56,685 nt of DNA from Lysobacterales bacterium (GCA_028285525.1 JANQOZ010000086.1:1-56685), one strand, 5' to 3'. Shown: positions 1 to 9,713, numbered from the stretch's first letter. Numbers and translations are program-made. Notes: generated from the sequence alone by a model not told the origin.

Positions 1-957
1 CTCGGCCTGGTCCTCAGCGACAGGCCCGTCGGGCTCTCCGGGACTGTCGGTTGCGGCATTCGCCGGCGCCGATTCGTCTGCAGCTGCCGTTTCCTCCTGG
101 TCGGTCGAGGCGTCTGGCGACAGGGCGGGCAGGCCGTGCACCTGCGGAGCCACCGCGTCGATCAGTTCTGTCAGCGCGCGTCCGGATGACGGGCGCGCAT
201 CCTGCTGTTTGGCCATCAGCGTATCGAGCAGCGGCTGCAGTGCCTCCAGTGACTGCGGCAGCTTCGGCACCGGCTGATTGACGTGCTGCAGCGCGATGCC
301 GACCGAAGTTGCGGCGTCGAACGGCACCGCGCCGGTGAGCATCTCGTGGAGCATCACGCCGAGGCTGTAGAGATCGCTGCGTGCGTCGACGTTCGAGGAA
401 GACTGCGCCTGTTCCGGGCTCATGTAGTAGGGCGTGCCGACCGACGTGCCGACCTGGGTGAGCTGGGAAGCAGAATCCAGCACTTTGACGATGCCGAAAT
501 CGACGAGCACCGGCGCGCCGTCTTTGCCGAACAGCACGTTTTCCGGCTTGATGTCCCGGTGAATAATTGCCTGATCGTGCGCGTGCTGCAGGGCAGAGGC
601 CAGTGCCCGGGTTATGGATAGCGCTTCGGACGGCGCCAGCGGGTGGCCGGCGAGGCGGGTCTTGAGGTTGCCCGCGGGCAGGAGGGTCATGGCGTAGAAC
701 TGCAGGTCGTCCGCACTGCCGACGTCGAAGATGGTCACGATGCCAGGATGATCCAGCGCCGCAACGGCCAGCACCTCTTTGCGGAAACGCTGCACGTGCT
801 CGCTGTCGACGGAGAACTCTGGCGGCAGGACCTTGAGCGCCACGGAGCGCTGCAGCGTCGTGTCGAGCGCCTCGAAAATTTCCGACATGCCGCCGACGCC
901 GATCTGCTGAACAATCTCGTATTTGCCGAGCATCTGGCCCGGCTCGATCAACGCCAT
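1..957 (-). CDS. Serine/threonine protein kinase (PknB type), C-terminus cut by window edge
   Basis: The frame opens with ATG at 957 and stays open through base 1, giving 319 codons, so the C-terminus lies outside the window. Seen: a Hanks-type kinase fold with glycine loop IGVGGMSEIFEA (about residues 19-30), ATP-binding Lys42 in VALKVL, catalytic loop HRDIKPEN (His133-Asp135) and DFG at 153-155, followed by the activation segment GTPYYMSPEQ. After about residue 280 the protein becomes acidic and Ala/Glu/Ser-rich, typical of a linker before a membrane segment or sensor domain in this family. The kinase presumably phosphorylates Ser/Thr in cytosolic proteins; the substrate is unknown. It is divergent from the gene starting at 1142. 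Confidence 0.9.
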   Translation of the reverse strand, partial: MALIEPGQMLGKYEIVQQIGVGGMSEIFEALDTTLQRSVALKVLPPEFSVDSEHVQRFRKEVLAVAALDHPGIVTIFDVGSADDLQFYAMTLLPAGNLKTRLAGHPLAPSEALSITRALASALQHAHDQAIIHRDIKPENVLFGKDGAPVLVDFGIVKVLDSASQLTQVGTSVGTPYYMSPEQAQSSSNVDARSDLYSLGVMLHEMLTGAVPFDAATSVGIALQHVNQPVPKLPQSLEALQPLLDTLMAKQQDARPSSGRALTELIDAVAPQVHGLPALSPDASTDQEETAAADESAPANAATDSPGEPDGPVAEDQAE

Positions 958-1141
958 GAGTGACCCCGTTTCCTGTCGCGTCGGATTCTCAAAGTCCGCC
1001 CGTAGGCCGGCGCTTCCGACTGCCTGTCCCTGCCAATCCTTAAGTTTAACCCGCCAACGCACCGGCGCAACGGGACAGAACGGCCCGCCGGCGTTAAGCT
1101 AACCTGACTCAAGCGACGGGTAGCAGGCTAGAGGAAGATAC

Positions 1142-1633
1142 ATGTCTTGGTTTGATCACCAGGTGGAAAACCATCAGCGGGAGCAGCAGGGCGACGACGG
1201 CGAGGCGTTGGAGCACGCGCGCGACGCGTTTCGGAAGGATTTTGAGGTGCAGGTGGAAAAGGTGGTCTGGCCGGCTTTCGAAGGCTTTGTCGTGGAAGCC
1301 ACCGAGCATGATTTTCCCGCGACGGTGGCCCGCGAAGAAGACGCCCAGGGGCGCCTGCGAGCCGTGCGCATCTACCTGTTGGGAATCTCTGGCGCTGAGG
1401 CCACGCCGCTGGCGCTCGAAACCTGCTGCTACAAGATTGTGCTTCAGATGGGCGCCCGCCGGGTGGCGCACATGATGAACTTTCAGAACCGCAGCAACCC
1501 GCGGGTGAGTAACCAGTACGACTTTCGCGGCCTCGATTCGCTCAGTGCCGAGAACGTGGACGCCAAGCTGCAGCAGTTTCTCAGCCTGTCGCTCGAATAC
1601 TGCAAGGGTCAGCCCAAAGCGCAGCTCGGTTAG
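1142..1633 (+). CDS. Conserved-looking hypothetical protein, 163 aa
   Basis: I do not recognise a family. The ATG at 1142 follows a good ribosome site (AGAGGAAG). The protein is soluble and highly charged, with no signal peptide or membrane segment. The N-terminal third is acidic and probably helical (HQREQQGDDGEALEHARDAF). The middle looks like an alpha/beta domain (WPAFEGFVVEATEHDF, then RLRAVRIYLLGI). Two adjacent cysteines lie in LETCCYKIVLQMG. Its stop codon overlaps the convergent stop of the MCC alpha gene by four bases (1630-1633). The shadow frames here are less plausible because only this one has a ribosome site and balanced composition. Confidence 0.7.
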   Translation: MSWFDHQVENHQREQQGDDGEALEHARDAFRKDFEVQVEKVVWPAFEGFVVEATEHDFPATVAREEDAQGRLRAVRIYLLGISGAEATPLALETCCYKIVLQMGARRVAHMMNFQNRSNPRVSNQYDFRGLDSLSAENVDAKLQQFLSLSLEYCKGQPKAQLG

Positions 1634-3660
1634 GCGTCGGCCCCCTCGGAAGTCTCCGAGGCGTCAGCGGGCTCAAGCTCGATGAGCAGCGCGTCGGCCT
1701 CGACGAAGCTGCCGCTGGAGCAGTTGATGGCGCTGACGCTCCCGGTCGTCGGGGCCTTCAGGCTCAGCTCCATTTTCATGGCCTCCATCACCATCAGTTC
1801 CTGACCTGACTCGACGCTTTCTCCCTCGCTGACCCGGATGGTCACAACCTTGCCCGGCATGGGTGCCAGCACGCGGGTGTCGGTGGCGGTATCGAATTTG
1901 CTGCCCGCTTCGCTGCCAACGTGATCGAACAGGTGGATAAAGCCGTTTCCAGCGACATGCACCTGCGCTCCCGCCGCCTCGGCGATCAGGCGCTGGCGAC
2001 GTCCGTCCATCTCCCAGGACAGAATCGCTGCGTTCCGGTGGACGTCGCTGCGCTGCTGTGCGGACTGATCGTTGAGTCTGACGTCAAAGGTCGCGCCGTC
2101 GCCGTCGCCGTCGCCGTCGCGAAGAGCGACCACGTGCACCGTATCTCGATCGCTGAGGCGATATTCCCGCCAGGCCGGCCGGCCCAGGCGCCAGCCGCTG
2201 ATGGCAGCCCAGGGGCTGTGAGGGTCCTGGGAGCCTGCCGGGTCGGCTGCGTCATCGATCCAACTCAGGTCCAGGGCCAGGGCGGCCGCTATGAGGTGCT
2301 GCTCCAAGACGGCTTCCGGCGCGCCGGCGGGCAGTTCGGAGTCGAGCAGCGCGGTGTGCATCGCGCCTTCGACAAACGCCGGCAGCCTGATGAGTCGGGC
2401 GAGAAAAGCGAGGTTGGTGCGCGGTCCAGCCAGGCGGGTCTCGGCCAGCGCCTGCCCCATCTGGGTCAGCGCCTCGCGCCGGGACGCGCCGTGGGTGATT
2501 AGCTTTGCCAGCATCGGGTCGTAATGAACCGTGACCTCGTCACCCTCGACAAATCCTGCGTCAGCACGCGTCCCTTCCGGGAAGCGCAGCCAGCTCAGGG
2601 TGCCGCTGGCGGGCAGAAAACCGGCGTCGGGGTCTTCCGCGTAGATCCGGGCTTCGAGCGCGTGGCCCCGACACTTGATCTGCGCCTGCGGCAGGGGTAG
2701 AGGCTCACCGGCAGCCACCCGTAGCTGCCACTCCACGAGGTCGATGCCGGTAATCGCTTCGGTCACCGGATGCTCGACCTGGAGGCGGGTATTCATCTCC
2801 ATGAAGAAAAATTCGCCACGCGCATCGGCGATGAACTCCACGGTGCCCGCGCCCCGGTAGTCCACGGCCCGCGCTGCCTCCACGCCCGCGGTGCACAGCG
2901 CGTTGCGCTGCGCGTCGCTCAGACCCGGCGCAGGGGCCTCTTCCAACACTTTCTGGTAGCGGCGCTGGGCCGAACAGTCGCGCTCAAACAGATGAACCAC
3001 TTTCCCCTGGCCGTCGCCGAAGATCTGTACCTCCAGATGGCGGGGCGTCTCCAGGTAGCGTTCCAGAATCATCCGGTCATCACCGAATGCGCCCAGGGCC
3101 TCGCGTCGCGCTGAGTCGAACGCCTGGAGCAGCTCGTCGCTGCTTCTGACGATCCGCATCCCCTTTCCGCCACCGCCGGCAGCCGCTTTCAGCATCAGCG
3201 GAAAGCCGACCCGCTGCGCCTCCTTCTGCAGCGTTTCGATTGACTGCTCTTCACCGTGGTAGCCGGGAACCACCGGGACGCCGGCTTTTTCCATCGTGGC
3301 CTTGGCGTCTGCCTTTGAGCCCATCAGCGCGATGGTCCGAGCCTCGGGCCCGACAAAGGTGCAGTCCGCGCGCTCCAGCGCCGCCACAAAGTCGGCGTTT
3401 TCGCTCAAGAACCCGTAGCCCGGATGCACCGCATCGGCACCGGTGGCCGCCACCGCCGCCAGCAGCTTCGGCACATTGAGGTACGACTCGGCCGCGGCCG
3501 CAGGCCCAAGCAAGACCGCCTGATCAGCGCTCTGGGTGTGCAGCGCGCCGGCGTCAGCCTCGGAAAAGACCGCGACGGTCTCGATACCCAGGCGTCGGCA
3601 GGTGCGGATAATACGGCAGGCAATCTCGCCCCGGTTGGCGATCAGCAGGCGCCGGATCAT
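1630..3660 (-). CDS. liuD: Methylcrotonoyl-CoA carboxylase, biotin-carrying alpha subunit
   Basis: 676 aa. It catalyses the ATP- and bicarbonate-dependent carboxylation of biotin, which then serves 3-methylcrotonyl-CoA carboxylation in leucine breakdown. Seen: biotin carboxylase N-terminus (IANRGEIACRII, residues 7-18), HPGYGFLSEN, the ATP-grasp glycine loop AAAGGGGKGMRIV, and MNTRLQVEHPVTE. The C-terminal biotinyl domain carries MEAMKME with the acceptor Lys629. The length matches MCC alpha (about 655-680 aa) better than propionyl-CoA carboxylase alpha, and the context beside MCC beta and isovaleryl-CoA dehydrogenase agrees. Its start overlaps the upstream hydratase stop by four bases. A run of Asp-Gly pairs near residue 517 comes from a hexanucleotide repeat. 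Confidence 0.93.
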   Translation of the reverse strand: MIRRLLIANRGEIACRIIRTCRRLGIETVAVFSEADAGALHTQSADQAVLLGPAAAAESYLNVPKLLAAVAATGADAVHPGYGFLSENADFVAALERADCTFVGPEARTIALMGSKADAKATMEKAGVPVVPGYHGEEQSIETLQKEAQRVGFPLMLKAAAGGGGKGMRIVRSSDELLQAFDSARREALGAFGDDRMILERYLETPRHLEVQIFGDGQGKVVHLFERDCSAQRRYQKVLEEAPAPGLSDAQRNALCTAGVEAARAVDYRGAGTVEFIADARGEFFFMEMNTRLQVEHPVTEAITGIDLVEWQLRVAAGEPLPLPQAQIKCRGHALEARIYAEDPDAGFLPASGTLSWLRFPEGTRADAGFVEGDEVTVHYDPMLAKLITHGASRREALTQMGQALAETRLAGPRTNLAFLARLIRLPAFVEGAMHTALLDSELPAGAPEAVLEQHLIAAALALDLSWIDDAADPAGSQDPHSPWAAISGWRLGRPAWREYRLSDRDTVHVVALRDGDGDGDGATFDVRLNDQSAQQRSDVHRNAAILSWEMDGRRQRLIAEAAGAQVHVAGNGFIHLFDHVGSEAGSKFDTATDTRVLAPMPGKVVTIRVSEGESVESGQELMVMEAMKMELSLKAPTTGSVSAINCSSGSFVEADALLIELEPADASETSEGADA
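2095..2118. repeat. Hexanucleotide microsatellite (gccgtc)x4 inside the MCC alpha gene
   Basis: Four perfect tandem copies of gccgtc. On the coding (minus) strand they encode alternating Asp-Gly in a linker between the carboxylase core and the biotinyl domain. Because the unit is six bases, slippage would alter linker length without a frameshift. Confidence 0.85.
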
Positions 3661-4466
3661 GACTCGGGCGGCACCCAGCTGGCGGGCCGCTTTTCCAAAA
3701 ATGCGGCGATGCCCTCGCGGCCTTCGGGGGAAACCCGCAGGCTGGCGATCAGCTTGGCGGTTGCCTGATCCAGCGCTTTCTGCGAATCCTCGGTTCGTCC
3801 CGAGACCGCGCCGACCAGAGACTTCGCGGCGAACAGGGCCTGTGGGCCCGCTTTCATCAGCAGCTCGATTTCGTCGTTGACGGCGTGATCCAGTTCGGCT
3901 GCCGGGACGCTGCGGTGTAGCAGGCCGAGCCGCTCGGCGTCCTCGGCGGCAAAGATCCTGGCCGTCAAAAACAGGCGGTTGGCCTGGCGCGGCCCAAGCG
4001 CGTTGATAACGTAGGGGGAGATGACCGCAGGCACCAGCCCCAGACGGGTCTCCGTCAGGCCAAACTTCGCGTTGTCAGCACCGATGGCCACGTCACAGCA
4101 GGCGACCAGCCCGACGCCGCCACCGTACGCCGCGCCGTTGACCCGCGCTACCGTGGGCGTTTTGGTGTAGGCCAGGCGCCGCAGCAGGTCGGCCAGCGCC
4201 AGGGCGTCAGCCATGTTGGCCTGTTCGTCTACCTGAGCCATTTCCCGCATGCCGTTGAGGTCAGCGCCCGCGGAAAACGACCGGCCTTCGCCGGTCAGCA
4301 CCATCACCCGCACGGCCTCATCTTCGTCCAGCCGGACGATGTCCTGATGTAACTGGGTGATCAGCGCGGCGTTGAACGCGTTGTGAACCTCAGGCCGATT
4401 CAGGGTGATCGTGGCAACGCCGCGTCCGTCCTGGGAGACCTGGGTGAGCGGAGGGGTATCGGTCAT
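3657..4466 (-). CDS. liuC: Enoyl-CoA hydratase family protein, probable methylglutaconyl-CoA hydratase
   Basis: 269 aa crotonase-fold enzyme. By position between the two MCC subunit genes it most likely hydrates 3-methylglutaconyl-CoA to HMG-CoA. Seen: TLNRPEVHNAFN near residue 21, oxyanion-hole segment GEGRSFSAGADLNGM (about 59-73), and VARVNGAAYGGGVGLVACCDVAIG (about 108-131; given here in two parts: VARVNGAAYGGG and VGLVACCDVAIG). Family knowledge: crotonases of this size act as homotrimers or hexamers in the cytosol. The gene starts four bases after the MCC beta stop and overlaps MCC alpha by four bases, so the three are probably cotranslated. Another crotonase specificity cannot be excluded from motifs alone. 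Confidence 0.85.
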   Translation of the reverse strand: MTDTPPLTQVSQDGRGVATITLNRPEVHNAFNAALITQLHQDIVRLDEDEAVRVMVLTGEGRSFSAGADLNGMREMAQVDEQANMADALALADLLRRLAYTKTPTVARVNGAAYGGGVGLVACCDVAIGADNAKFGLTETRLGLVPAVISPYVINALGPRQANRLFLTARIFAAEDAERLGLLHRSVPAAELDHAVNDEIELLMKAGPQALFAAKSLVGAVSGRTEDSQKALDQATAKLIASLRVSPEGREGIAAFLEKRPASWVPPES

Positions 4467-4469
4467 GGG

Positions 4470-6077
4470 TTACATCCGGAATACGCCGAAGCGGTCAGGG
4501 TTGATCGGGGCGTTGGCGGCGGCGGAGAGCGCCAGACCGAGCACCTGACGGGTGTCCGCCGGATCGATGACGCCGTCGTCCCAGAGCCTTGCGCTGGCAT
4601 AGTAAGGATGGCCCTGTGTCTCGTACTGGTTTTCGATGGTCTGGCGAAACGTTGCCTCGTCATCTTCCGGCCAGTCCTTGCCGCGCAGGGAATGGCCGTC
4701 ACGCTTGACCGTTGCCAGAACAGCCGCGGCCTGTTCGCCGCCCATGACCGAGATCCGGGCGTTGGGCCACATGAACAGCATCCGTGGCTGGTAGGCGCGA
4801 CCGCACATGGCGTAGTTGCCGGCACCAAAGCTGCCCCCGATCACCACGGTGAACTTGGGGACGTGGCTGCAGGCCACGGCGGTCACCATCTTTGCGCCGT
4901 CTTTGGCGATGCCCGCATTCTCATATTTTTTGCCAACCATAAAGCCGGTGATGTTCTGAAGAAAAACCAGCGGAATGTTGCGCTGGTTGCAGAGCTGGAC
5001 GAAGTGGGCACCTTTGAGCGCAGACTCTGAAAACAGAATGCCGTTGTTGGCCACGATACCCACCGGGTAACCCATCAGGTGCGCAAAGCCGCACACCAGG
5101 GTCTTGCCATAGAGGGCCTTGAATTCCTGGAACTCCGAGCGGTCTACCAGCCTCGCGATCAACTGCCGCACGTCGTAGGGGTAGCGCGTGTCCCGTGGCA
5201 CCACGCCATAAATTTCTTCGGCCGGGTAGGCCGGTTCAGCGGGTTCGCGCACCGCCAGCGGCACGGCTTTGCGGCGGTTCAGGGTGCCGGCAATCTGCCG
5301 GGCCAGCTCCAGGGCGTGGGCGTCATCCCGGGCAAAGTGGTCGGTCACGCCGGACTGGCTGCAGTGGACCAGCGCGCCGCCCAGGCTCTCGGCGTCAACC
5401 TCTTCGCCTGTGGCGGCCTTCACGAGCGGCGGGCCGCCGAGAAAGATCGTGCCCTGATCGGCAACGATCACCGACTCGTCGCACATGGCCGGCACGTACG
5501 CGCCGCCGGCGGTGCAGGAGCCCATCACCACGGCAATCTGCGGGATGTTGCGCGCCGACAGTCGCGCCTGGTTATAGAAGATCCGGCCGAAGTGGTCCCG
5601 GTCCGGGAATACCTCATCCTGCAGCGGGAGGTAGGCCCCGCCGGAATCGACGAGGTAGAAACAGGGCAGCTCGTTCTCCAGCGCAATTTCCTGCGCCCGC
5701 AGGTGCTTTTTGACCGTGAGCGGATAGTAGGTGCCGCCTTTGACGGTGGCGTCGTTGGCCACCACCATCACCTCCATGCCCTGGACGCGGCCGATGCCGG
5801 CGATGACGCCGGCGCTTGGGGCGTCGCCGCCGTAAAGACCGTGCGCCGCGAGCGGCGAGATTTCCAGAAACGGGCTGCCGTGATCGAGCAGCCGGTCGAT
5901 TCGGTCGCGCGGCAGCAGCTTGCCGCGATCCAGGTGCTTCTGGCGCGACTTTTCGCCGCCGCCCTGGGCCACCTTCGACAGCTGCGCTTTGAGATCCGCT
6001 ACCAGCCCCTCGAGATGGGCCGCGTTGGCCTGAAAACCTTTGCTGGCCGGATCGATTGTGTTCTCGATCCGGCTCAA
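4470..6077 (-). CDS. liuB: Methylcrotonoyl-CoA carboxylase, carboxyltransferase beta subunit
   Basis: Transfers CO2 from carboxybiotin to 3-methylcrotonyl-CoA. Seen: carboxyltransferase motifs [63 protein letters not shown] and [17 protein letters not shown]. The open frame extends to a GTG at 6164, but I place the start at TTG 6077. That gives 535 residues, the usual MCC beta length, starts the protein about nine residues before the conserved [11 protein letters not shown] segment, and removes a 41-base overlap with the thiolase gene plus a low-complexity extension. Support for the TTG start is homology-style reasoning; the ribosome site there is weak. Confidence 0.9.
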   Translation of the reverse strand: MSRIENTIDPASKGFQANAAHLEGLVADLKAQLSKVAQGGGEKSRQKHLDRGKLLPRDRIDRLLDHGSPFLEISPLAAHGLYGGDAPSAGVIAGIGRVQGMEVMVVANDATVKGGTYYPLTVKKHLRAQEIALENELPCFYLVDSGGAYLPLQDEVFPDRDHFGRIFYNQARLSARNIPQIAVVMGSCTAGGAYVPAMCDESVIVADQGTIFLGGPPLVKAATGEEVDAESLGGALVHCSQSGVTDHFARDDAHALELARQIAGTLNRRKAVPLAVREPAEPAYPAEEIYGVVPRDTRYPYDVRQLIARLVDRSEFQEFKALYGKTLVCGFAHLMGYPVGIVANNGILFSESALKGAHFVQLCNQRNIPLVFLQNITGFMVGKKYENAGIAKDGAKMVTAVACSHVPKFTVVIGGSFGAGNYAMCGRAYQPRMLFMWPNARISVMGGEQAAAVLATVKRDGHSLRGKDWPEDDEATFRQTIENQYETQGHPYYASARLWDDGVIDPADTRQVLGLALSAAANAPINPDRFGVFRM

Positions 6078-6123
6078 ACCGTCGTACCCCGGGTCGCCGC
6101 CTGATCCGTCTGCGGCTTCACCT

Positions 6124-7299
6124 TCAGCGGACCTCCAGCGCAACCGCCGTGGCTTCACCGCCACCCAGACACAGGGCGGCGATGCCGCGCTTCAGGCCAC
6201 GCTGGCGCAGCGCGTGCATCAGCGTGACGACAATCCGGCTGCCGGTCGCGCCGATCGGGTGGCCGAGCGCGCAGGCGCCGCCGTTGACGTTGACCTTGGC
6301 GTGATCGAGGCCCAGATCTTTCATGGCGGCCATCGTAACGGCGGCAAACGCCTCGTTGATCTCCCACAAATCGACGTCGCTGACCTGCCATCCCAGCTTG
6401 TCGAGCAGGCGCTCGCAGGCTTTTGGCGGCGCGGTCGTGAACCACTCCGGCTCGTGGGCGTAGGTGGCGTGCCCGACGAGCGCGGCCAGCGCGGGCAGCC
6501 CGCGTTTTTCGGCTTCCTCATCGGTCATCATCAGCAGCGCAGCCGCGCCGTCGGAAATCTTCGAGGAGGTGGCGGCGGTCACCGTGCCGTCTTTGGCGAA
6601 CGCGGGACGCAGGCTGGGGATCTTGTCGATGCGGCAGCCCGGGGGCTCCTCGTCCAGCAGGATCACCTGCTCGCCGGCGCGGGTCTTGACCGTCACCGGC
6701 GCAATTTCCGCGTCGAAGTAGCCGGCGTCAGCGGCGCTCAGCGCCCGCTCCACCGAGGCGACGGCAAAAGCGTCTTGCTCTTCGCGGCTGAACTCGTAGC
6801 GCGCCGCGGTGGCCTCGCCAAAAACCCCCATCATCTTGCCGTCGAAGGGGCTCTGCAGGCCGTCGAAGAACATGTGGTCAATCACCTCGCCGTGACCCAT
6901 GCGCAGGCCTTTGCGCGCTTTGGGAAGCACGTAGGGTGCATTCGTCATCGACTCCATGCCCCCAGCGAGGATCACCGAGGCTGAGCCCGCGCGCAGCATG
7001 TCGTGCCCGAGCATCAGCGTTTTCATCGCTGAGCCGCAGACCTTGTTGACGCTCAGGCAGCCCACGGACGTCGGGATGCCAGCGTCCAGGGCCGCCTGGC
7101 GGGCCGGGGCCTGGCCGAGGCCGGCCGGCAGCACGTTACCCATGATCACTTCGCTGACGTCTGCCGGGGGCAGGGCGGTCTGTTCCAGCACGGCGCGCAT
7201 GGCGGCGCTGGCGAGCTGCGGGGCCGAAACGCTCGCAAACTGTCCCTGAAACGAACCAATCGGGGTTCTCTTGCCAGAAACAATAACAATTTCAGTCAC
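6124..7299 (-). CDS. Acetyl-CoA C-acetyltransferase (thiolase II family)
   Basis: 391 aa, the standard thiolase length. It starts with GTG at 7299 behind AGAAAGGA. Seen: nucleophile Cys88 in [10 protein letters not shown], the histidine loop [16 protein letters not shown] near residues 340-355, and the C-terminal cysteine loop [10 protein letters not shown]. The reaction is reversible condensation/thiolysis of acetoacetyl-CoA with CoA. In the leucine pathway, acetoacetate made from HMG-CoA can be activated to acetoacetyl-CoA and cleaved by such an enzyme to two acetyl-CoA. The gene sits 60 bp after isovaleryl-CoA dehydrogenase and upstream of MCC beta. Broader beta-ketothiolase activity is possible. 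Confidence 0.9.
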   Translation of the reverse strand: MTEIVIVSGKRTPIGSFQGQFASVSAPQLASAAMRAVLEQTALPPADVSEVIMGNVLPAGLGQAPARQAALDAGIPTSVGCLSVNKVCGSAMKTLMLGHDMLRAGSASVILAGGMESMTNAPYVLPKARKGLRMGHGEVIDHMFFDGLQSPFDGKMMGVFGEATAARYEFSREEQDAFAVASVERALSAADAGYFDAEIAPVTVKTRAGEQVILLDEEPPGCRIDKIPSLRPAFAKDGTVTAATSSKISDGAAALLMMTDEEAEKRGLPALAALVGHATYAHEPEWFTTAPPKACERLLDKLGWQVSDVDLWEINEAFAAVTMAAMKDLGLDHAKVNVNGGACALGHPIGATGSRIVVTLMHALRQRGLKRGIAALCLGGGEATAVALEVR

Positions 7300-7359
7300 T
7301 TTGAATCCTTTCTTGAGGTAAATAAGTACATCCGATCACGATGCCGGGAGGGCTATGTA

Positions 7360-8511
7360 TCAGCCAGCGCCCAGCAGCTCGCGACCGATCAACATGCGTC
7401 GTATCTCGTTGGTGCCGGCGCCGATATCGTACAGCTTCGCGTCACGCAGCAGTCGACCCACCGGGTATTCGTTGATGTAGCCGTTGCCGCCCAGGGCCTG
7501 AATCGCCTGGAGGCAAACCTGGACCGCGTTCTCGGAGGCGAGCAGCAGGCAGGCGGCGGGGTCGATGCGCGAGCTCACGCCGCGATCGTAGTCCTCGGCC
7601 ACCCGATAGCTGAACGCCCGAGATGACTGCAGCGCCGTGTACATATCGGCAATTTTCGCCTGCATCACGCCGAAGGTGCCGATCGGACGACCGAATTGTT
7701 CGCGTTCGTTGACGTAGGGCACCGAGGCATCCAGAGCCGCCTGCATGATGCCGATCGGTCCGCCCGACAGCACCAGCCGCTCCGTATCCAGTCCGCTCAT
7801 CAGGATCTTGACCCCCTGATTGACCTCCCCGAGCCGCTGGCTGTCGGGGATCGCGCAGTCTTCGAACACCAGCTCGCAGGTGTTGGAGCCCCGCATTCCG
7901 AGCTTGTCCAGCTTCTGAGCCGTGGAAAAGCCCGGCATGCCCTTCTCGATGATAAAGGCGGTCATACAGCGGGAACCGGCATCGGGCTGGTCCTCGGTGC
8001 GCATGTACACAAGCAGGACGTCCGCGTCGGGACCGTTGGTGATCCACATTTTCGAGCCGTTAGCCACCCAGTGGTCGCCCTGACGGACCGCCCGGCAGCG
8101 CATGGAGCCCACCACGTCGGAGCCGGCGCCGGGCTCGCTCATGGCCAGGGCGCCGACGTGTTCTCCGGTGGCCAGACGCGGCAGGTAGCGTGCCCGCTGC
8201 TCCTCGCTGGCGTGACGGTAGAGGTTCATCACGCACAGGTTCGAGTGGGCGCCGTAAGACAGGCCGACCGAGGCAGAGGCCCGGGAAATCTCCTCCATGG
8301 CGACCAGATGGGCCAGAAAACCCAGCCCGCTGCCGCCGTAGGCTTCGTCGATCGTCGGCGCCAGCAGACCCAGTTCCCCGAGCTGGGGCCAGAGATCGCG
8401 CGGGAATTCGTTGGTGGCATCGATGTCCGCGGCCCGCGGCGCGATGATTTCGGTTGCGAAGCGCTGCACCGTCTCGCGCAGCAGCTCAAGTTCCTGATCG
8501 AGTTCAAACAT
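7360..8511 (-). CDS. liuA: Isovaleryl-CoA dehydrogenase
   Basis: 383 aa FAD-dependent acyl-CoA dehydrogenase that oxidises isovaleryl-CoA to 3-methylcrotonyl-CoA and passes electrons to ETF. Seen: ALAMSEPGAGSDVVGSMR (FAD/substrate segment, about 132-149), WITNGPDADV, the helix-G segment DTERLVLSGGPIGIMQ that carries the catalytic Glu in isovaleryl-CoA dehydrogenases (short-chain enzymes place it elsewhere), and the C-terminal QALGGNGYINEYPVGR followed by GAGTNEIRR. The glutamate position and the neighbouring genes both favour isovaleryl-CoA over other substrates. The start overlaps the upstream leucine dehydrogenase stop as TGATG, implying translational coupling. Confidence 0.93.
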   Translation of the reverse strand: MFELDQELELLRETVQRFATEIIAPRAADIDATNEFPRDLWPQLGELGLLAPTIDEAYGGSGLGFLAHLVAMEEISRASASVGLSYGAHSNLCVMNLYRHASEEQRARYLPRLATGEHVGALAMSEPGAGSDVVGSMRCRAVRQGDHWVANGSKMWITNGPDADVLLVYMRTEDQPDAGSRCMTAFIIEKGMPGFSTAQKLDKLGMRGSNTCELVFEDCAIPDSQRLGEVNQGVKILMSGLDTERLVLSGGPIGIMQAALDASVPYVNEREQFGRPIGTFGVMQAKIADMYTALQSSRAFSYRVAEDYDRGVSSRIDPAACLLLASENAVQVCLQAIQALGGNGYINEYPVGRLLRDAKLYDIGAGTNEIRRMLIGRELLGAG

Positions 8512-9614
8512 CAGTAGGCGCGCTTCCTTCCGGGAAACCGATGGGGTTGATGGCCCAGGTAGGGCATTTTGATTTTACCAATGGCGTCAATCCGTTGTTC
8601 GGCCAGCCGGTTGGCTGCCAGCCATGTGGGGATGCTGTCGCGCCGGGCGATCTCAAAAATCGTTCCGACATTGTCATAAATGGTCCGCATCATACGCTTG
8701 GCGCGCTCGCGGTTATAGCCTTCAAACTCGATCGAGACGTTCATTAACCCGCCGGCGTTGACCGCATAGTCGGGCGCATAAAGGATTCCCCGGCGATTCA
8801 GCTCATCCCCCGACTCATCGTCGGCAAGCTGATTGTTTGCGCTGCCGCAGATGATTTTGAAGCGAAATCTCGGGATGGTGTCAGCGTTGACGACGCCGCC
8901 TAGCGCCGAGGGACAGAAGACGTCGGCTTCCACGTCGTAGATGTCGTCCAGCGACACCGCCTCGGCACCGAGCTCCTCGACGCAGCGGTCCACCGACGAC
9001 TCCTGGATATCGGTGACAAACACCTTTGCTTCCTGGGCCCTGAGCTGCCGGACCAGCTCAAACCCGACGTGTCCTGCCCCCTGCACGGCGAAGCTGTAGT
9101 CGGCGAGGTTTTCGTTGCCGAACCGATGGTGAAGGCTGGCTCGAATGCCTTGAATGGTGCCGTAGGCGGTGAACGGCGCGGGGTCACCCGAGCCACCGTG
9201 CACCTGATGAACACCCACCACGTTATCCGTTTCCTGGAAGACGTACTCCATGTCGCTCACGTCGATGCCCACATCCTCTGCGGTGATGTAGCGTCCGTTG
9301 AGCGACTCGATAAAGCGCCCGAGGCTGCGAAACAGCGCCTCGGACTTGTCGGTGGCCGGGTCGCCGAGGATGACGCATTTGCCGCCACCCAGGTTGAGTC
9401 CGGCCACGGCGGCCTTGAGAGTCATGGTGCGAGACAGTCGAAGGACGTCTTCGAGAGCCTCCTCCTCGGTTGGGTAGGGCCACATCCGCAGGCCGCCCAG
9501 GGCCGGTCCGAGGATCGTGTTGTGAATCGCAATGATGGCCCGCAGCCCCGCGTCAGGGTTGTGGCAGAAAACCACCTCTTCGTGGCCAGAATGGGCAAGC
9601 TTCTCAAACAGCAT
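8511..9614 (-). CDS. Leucine (branched-chain amino acid) dehydrogenase
   Basis: Glu/Leu/Phe/Val dehydrogenase family: NAD-dependent oxidative deamination of leucine, valine or isoleucine to 2-oxo acids. The open frame reaches 9662, but I choose ATG 9614 because a strong ribosome site (AGGGGAG) lies seven bases before it and the protein then begins MLFEKLAHSGHEEV, as in this family. That gives 367 aa. Seen: GPALGGLRMWPY, GLNLGGGKCVI with the catalytic Lys, ITAEDVGID, and the Rossmann motif VQGAGHVGFELV near residue 180. As the first gene of the leucine operon it plausibly feeds the branched-chain 2-oxo acid step; the 2-oxo acid dehydrogenase complex is not in the window. Phe/Val specificity cannot be excluded. 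Confidence 0.9.
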   Translation of the reverse strand: MLFEKLAHSGHEEVVFCHNPDAGLRAIIAIHNTILGPALGGLRMWPYPTEEEALEDVLRLSRTMTLKAAVAGLNLGGGKCVILGDPATDKSEALFRSLGRFIESLNGRYITAEDVGIDVSDMEYVFQETDNVVGVHQVHGGSGDPAPFTAYGTIQGIRASLHHRFGNENLADYSFAVQGAGHVGFELVRQLRAQEAKVFVTDIQESSVDRCVEELGAEAVSLDDIYDVEADVFCPSALGGVVNADTIPRFRFKIICGSANNQLADDESGDELNRRGILYAPDYAVNAGGLMNVSIEFEGYNRERAKRMMRTIYDNVGTIFEIARRDSIPTWLAANRLAEQRIDAIGKIKMPYLGHQPHRFPGRKRAY

Positions 9615-9713
9615 GGAGTGACTCCCCTGCCTGGCGCTCCATGCGGTTCGCGAGGACGCCAATGTGGGTGCGTTTCGGCAGCCCGGGTCGTACGTTCCTA
9701 AGCCGCTATGGTT

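Noticed and set aside
5079..6104. 341-codon plus-strand frame opposite MCC beta
   Set aside because: Antisense to conserved carboxyltransferase motifs, with no ribosome site or recognisable domain.
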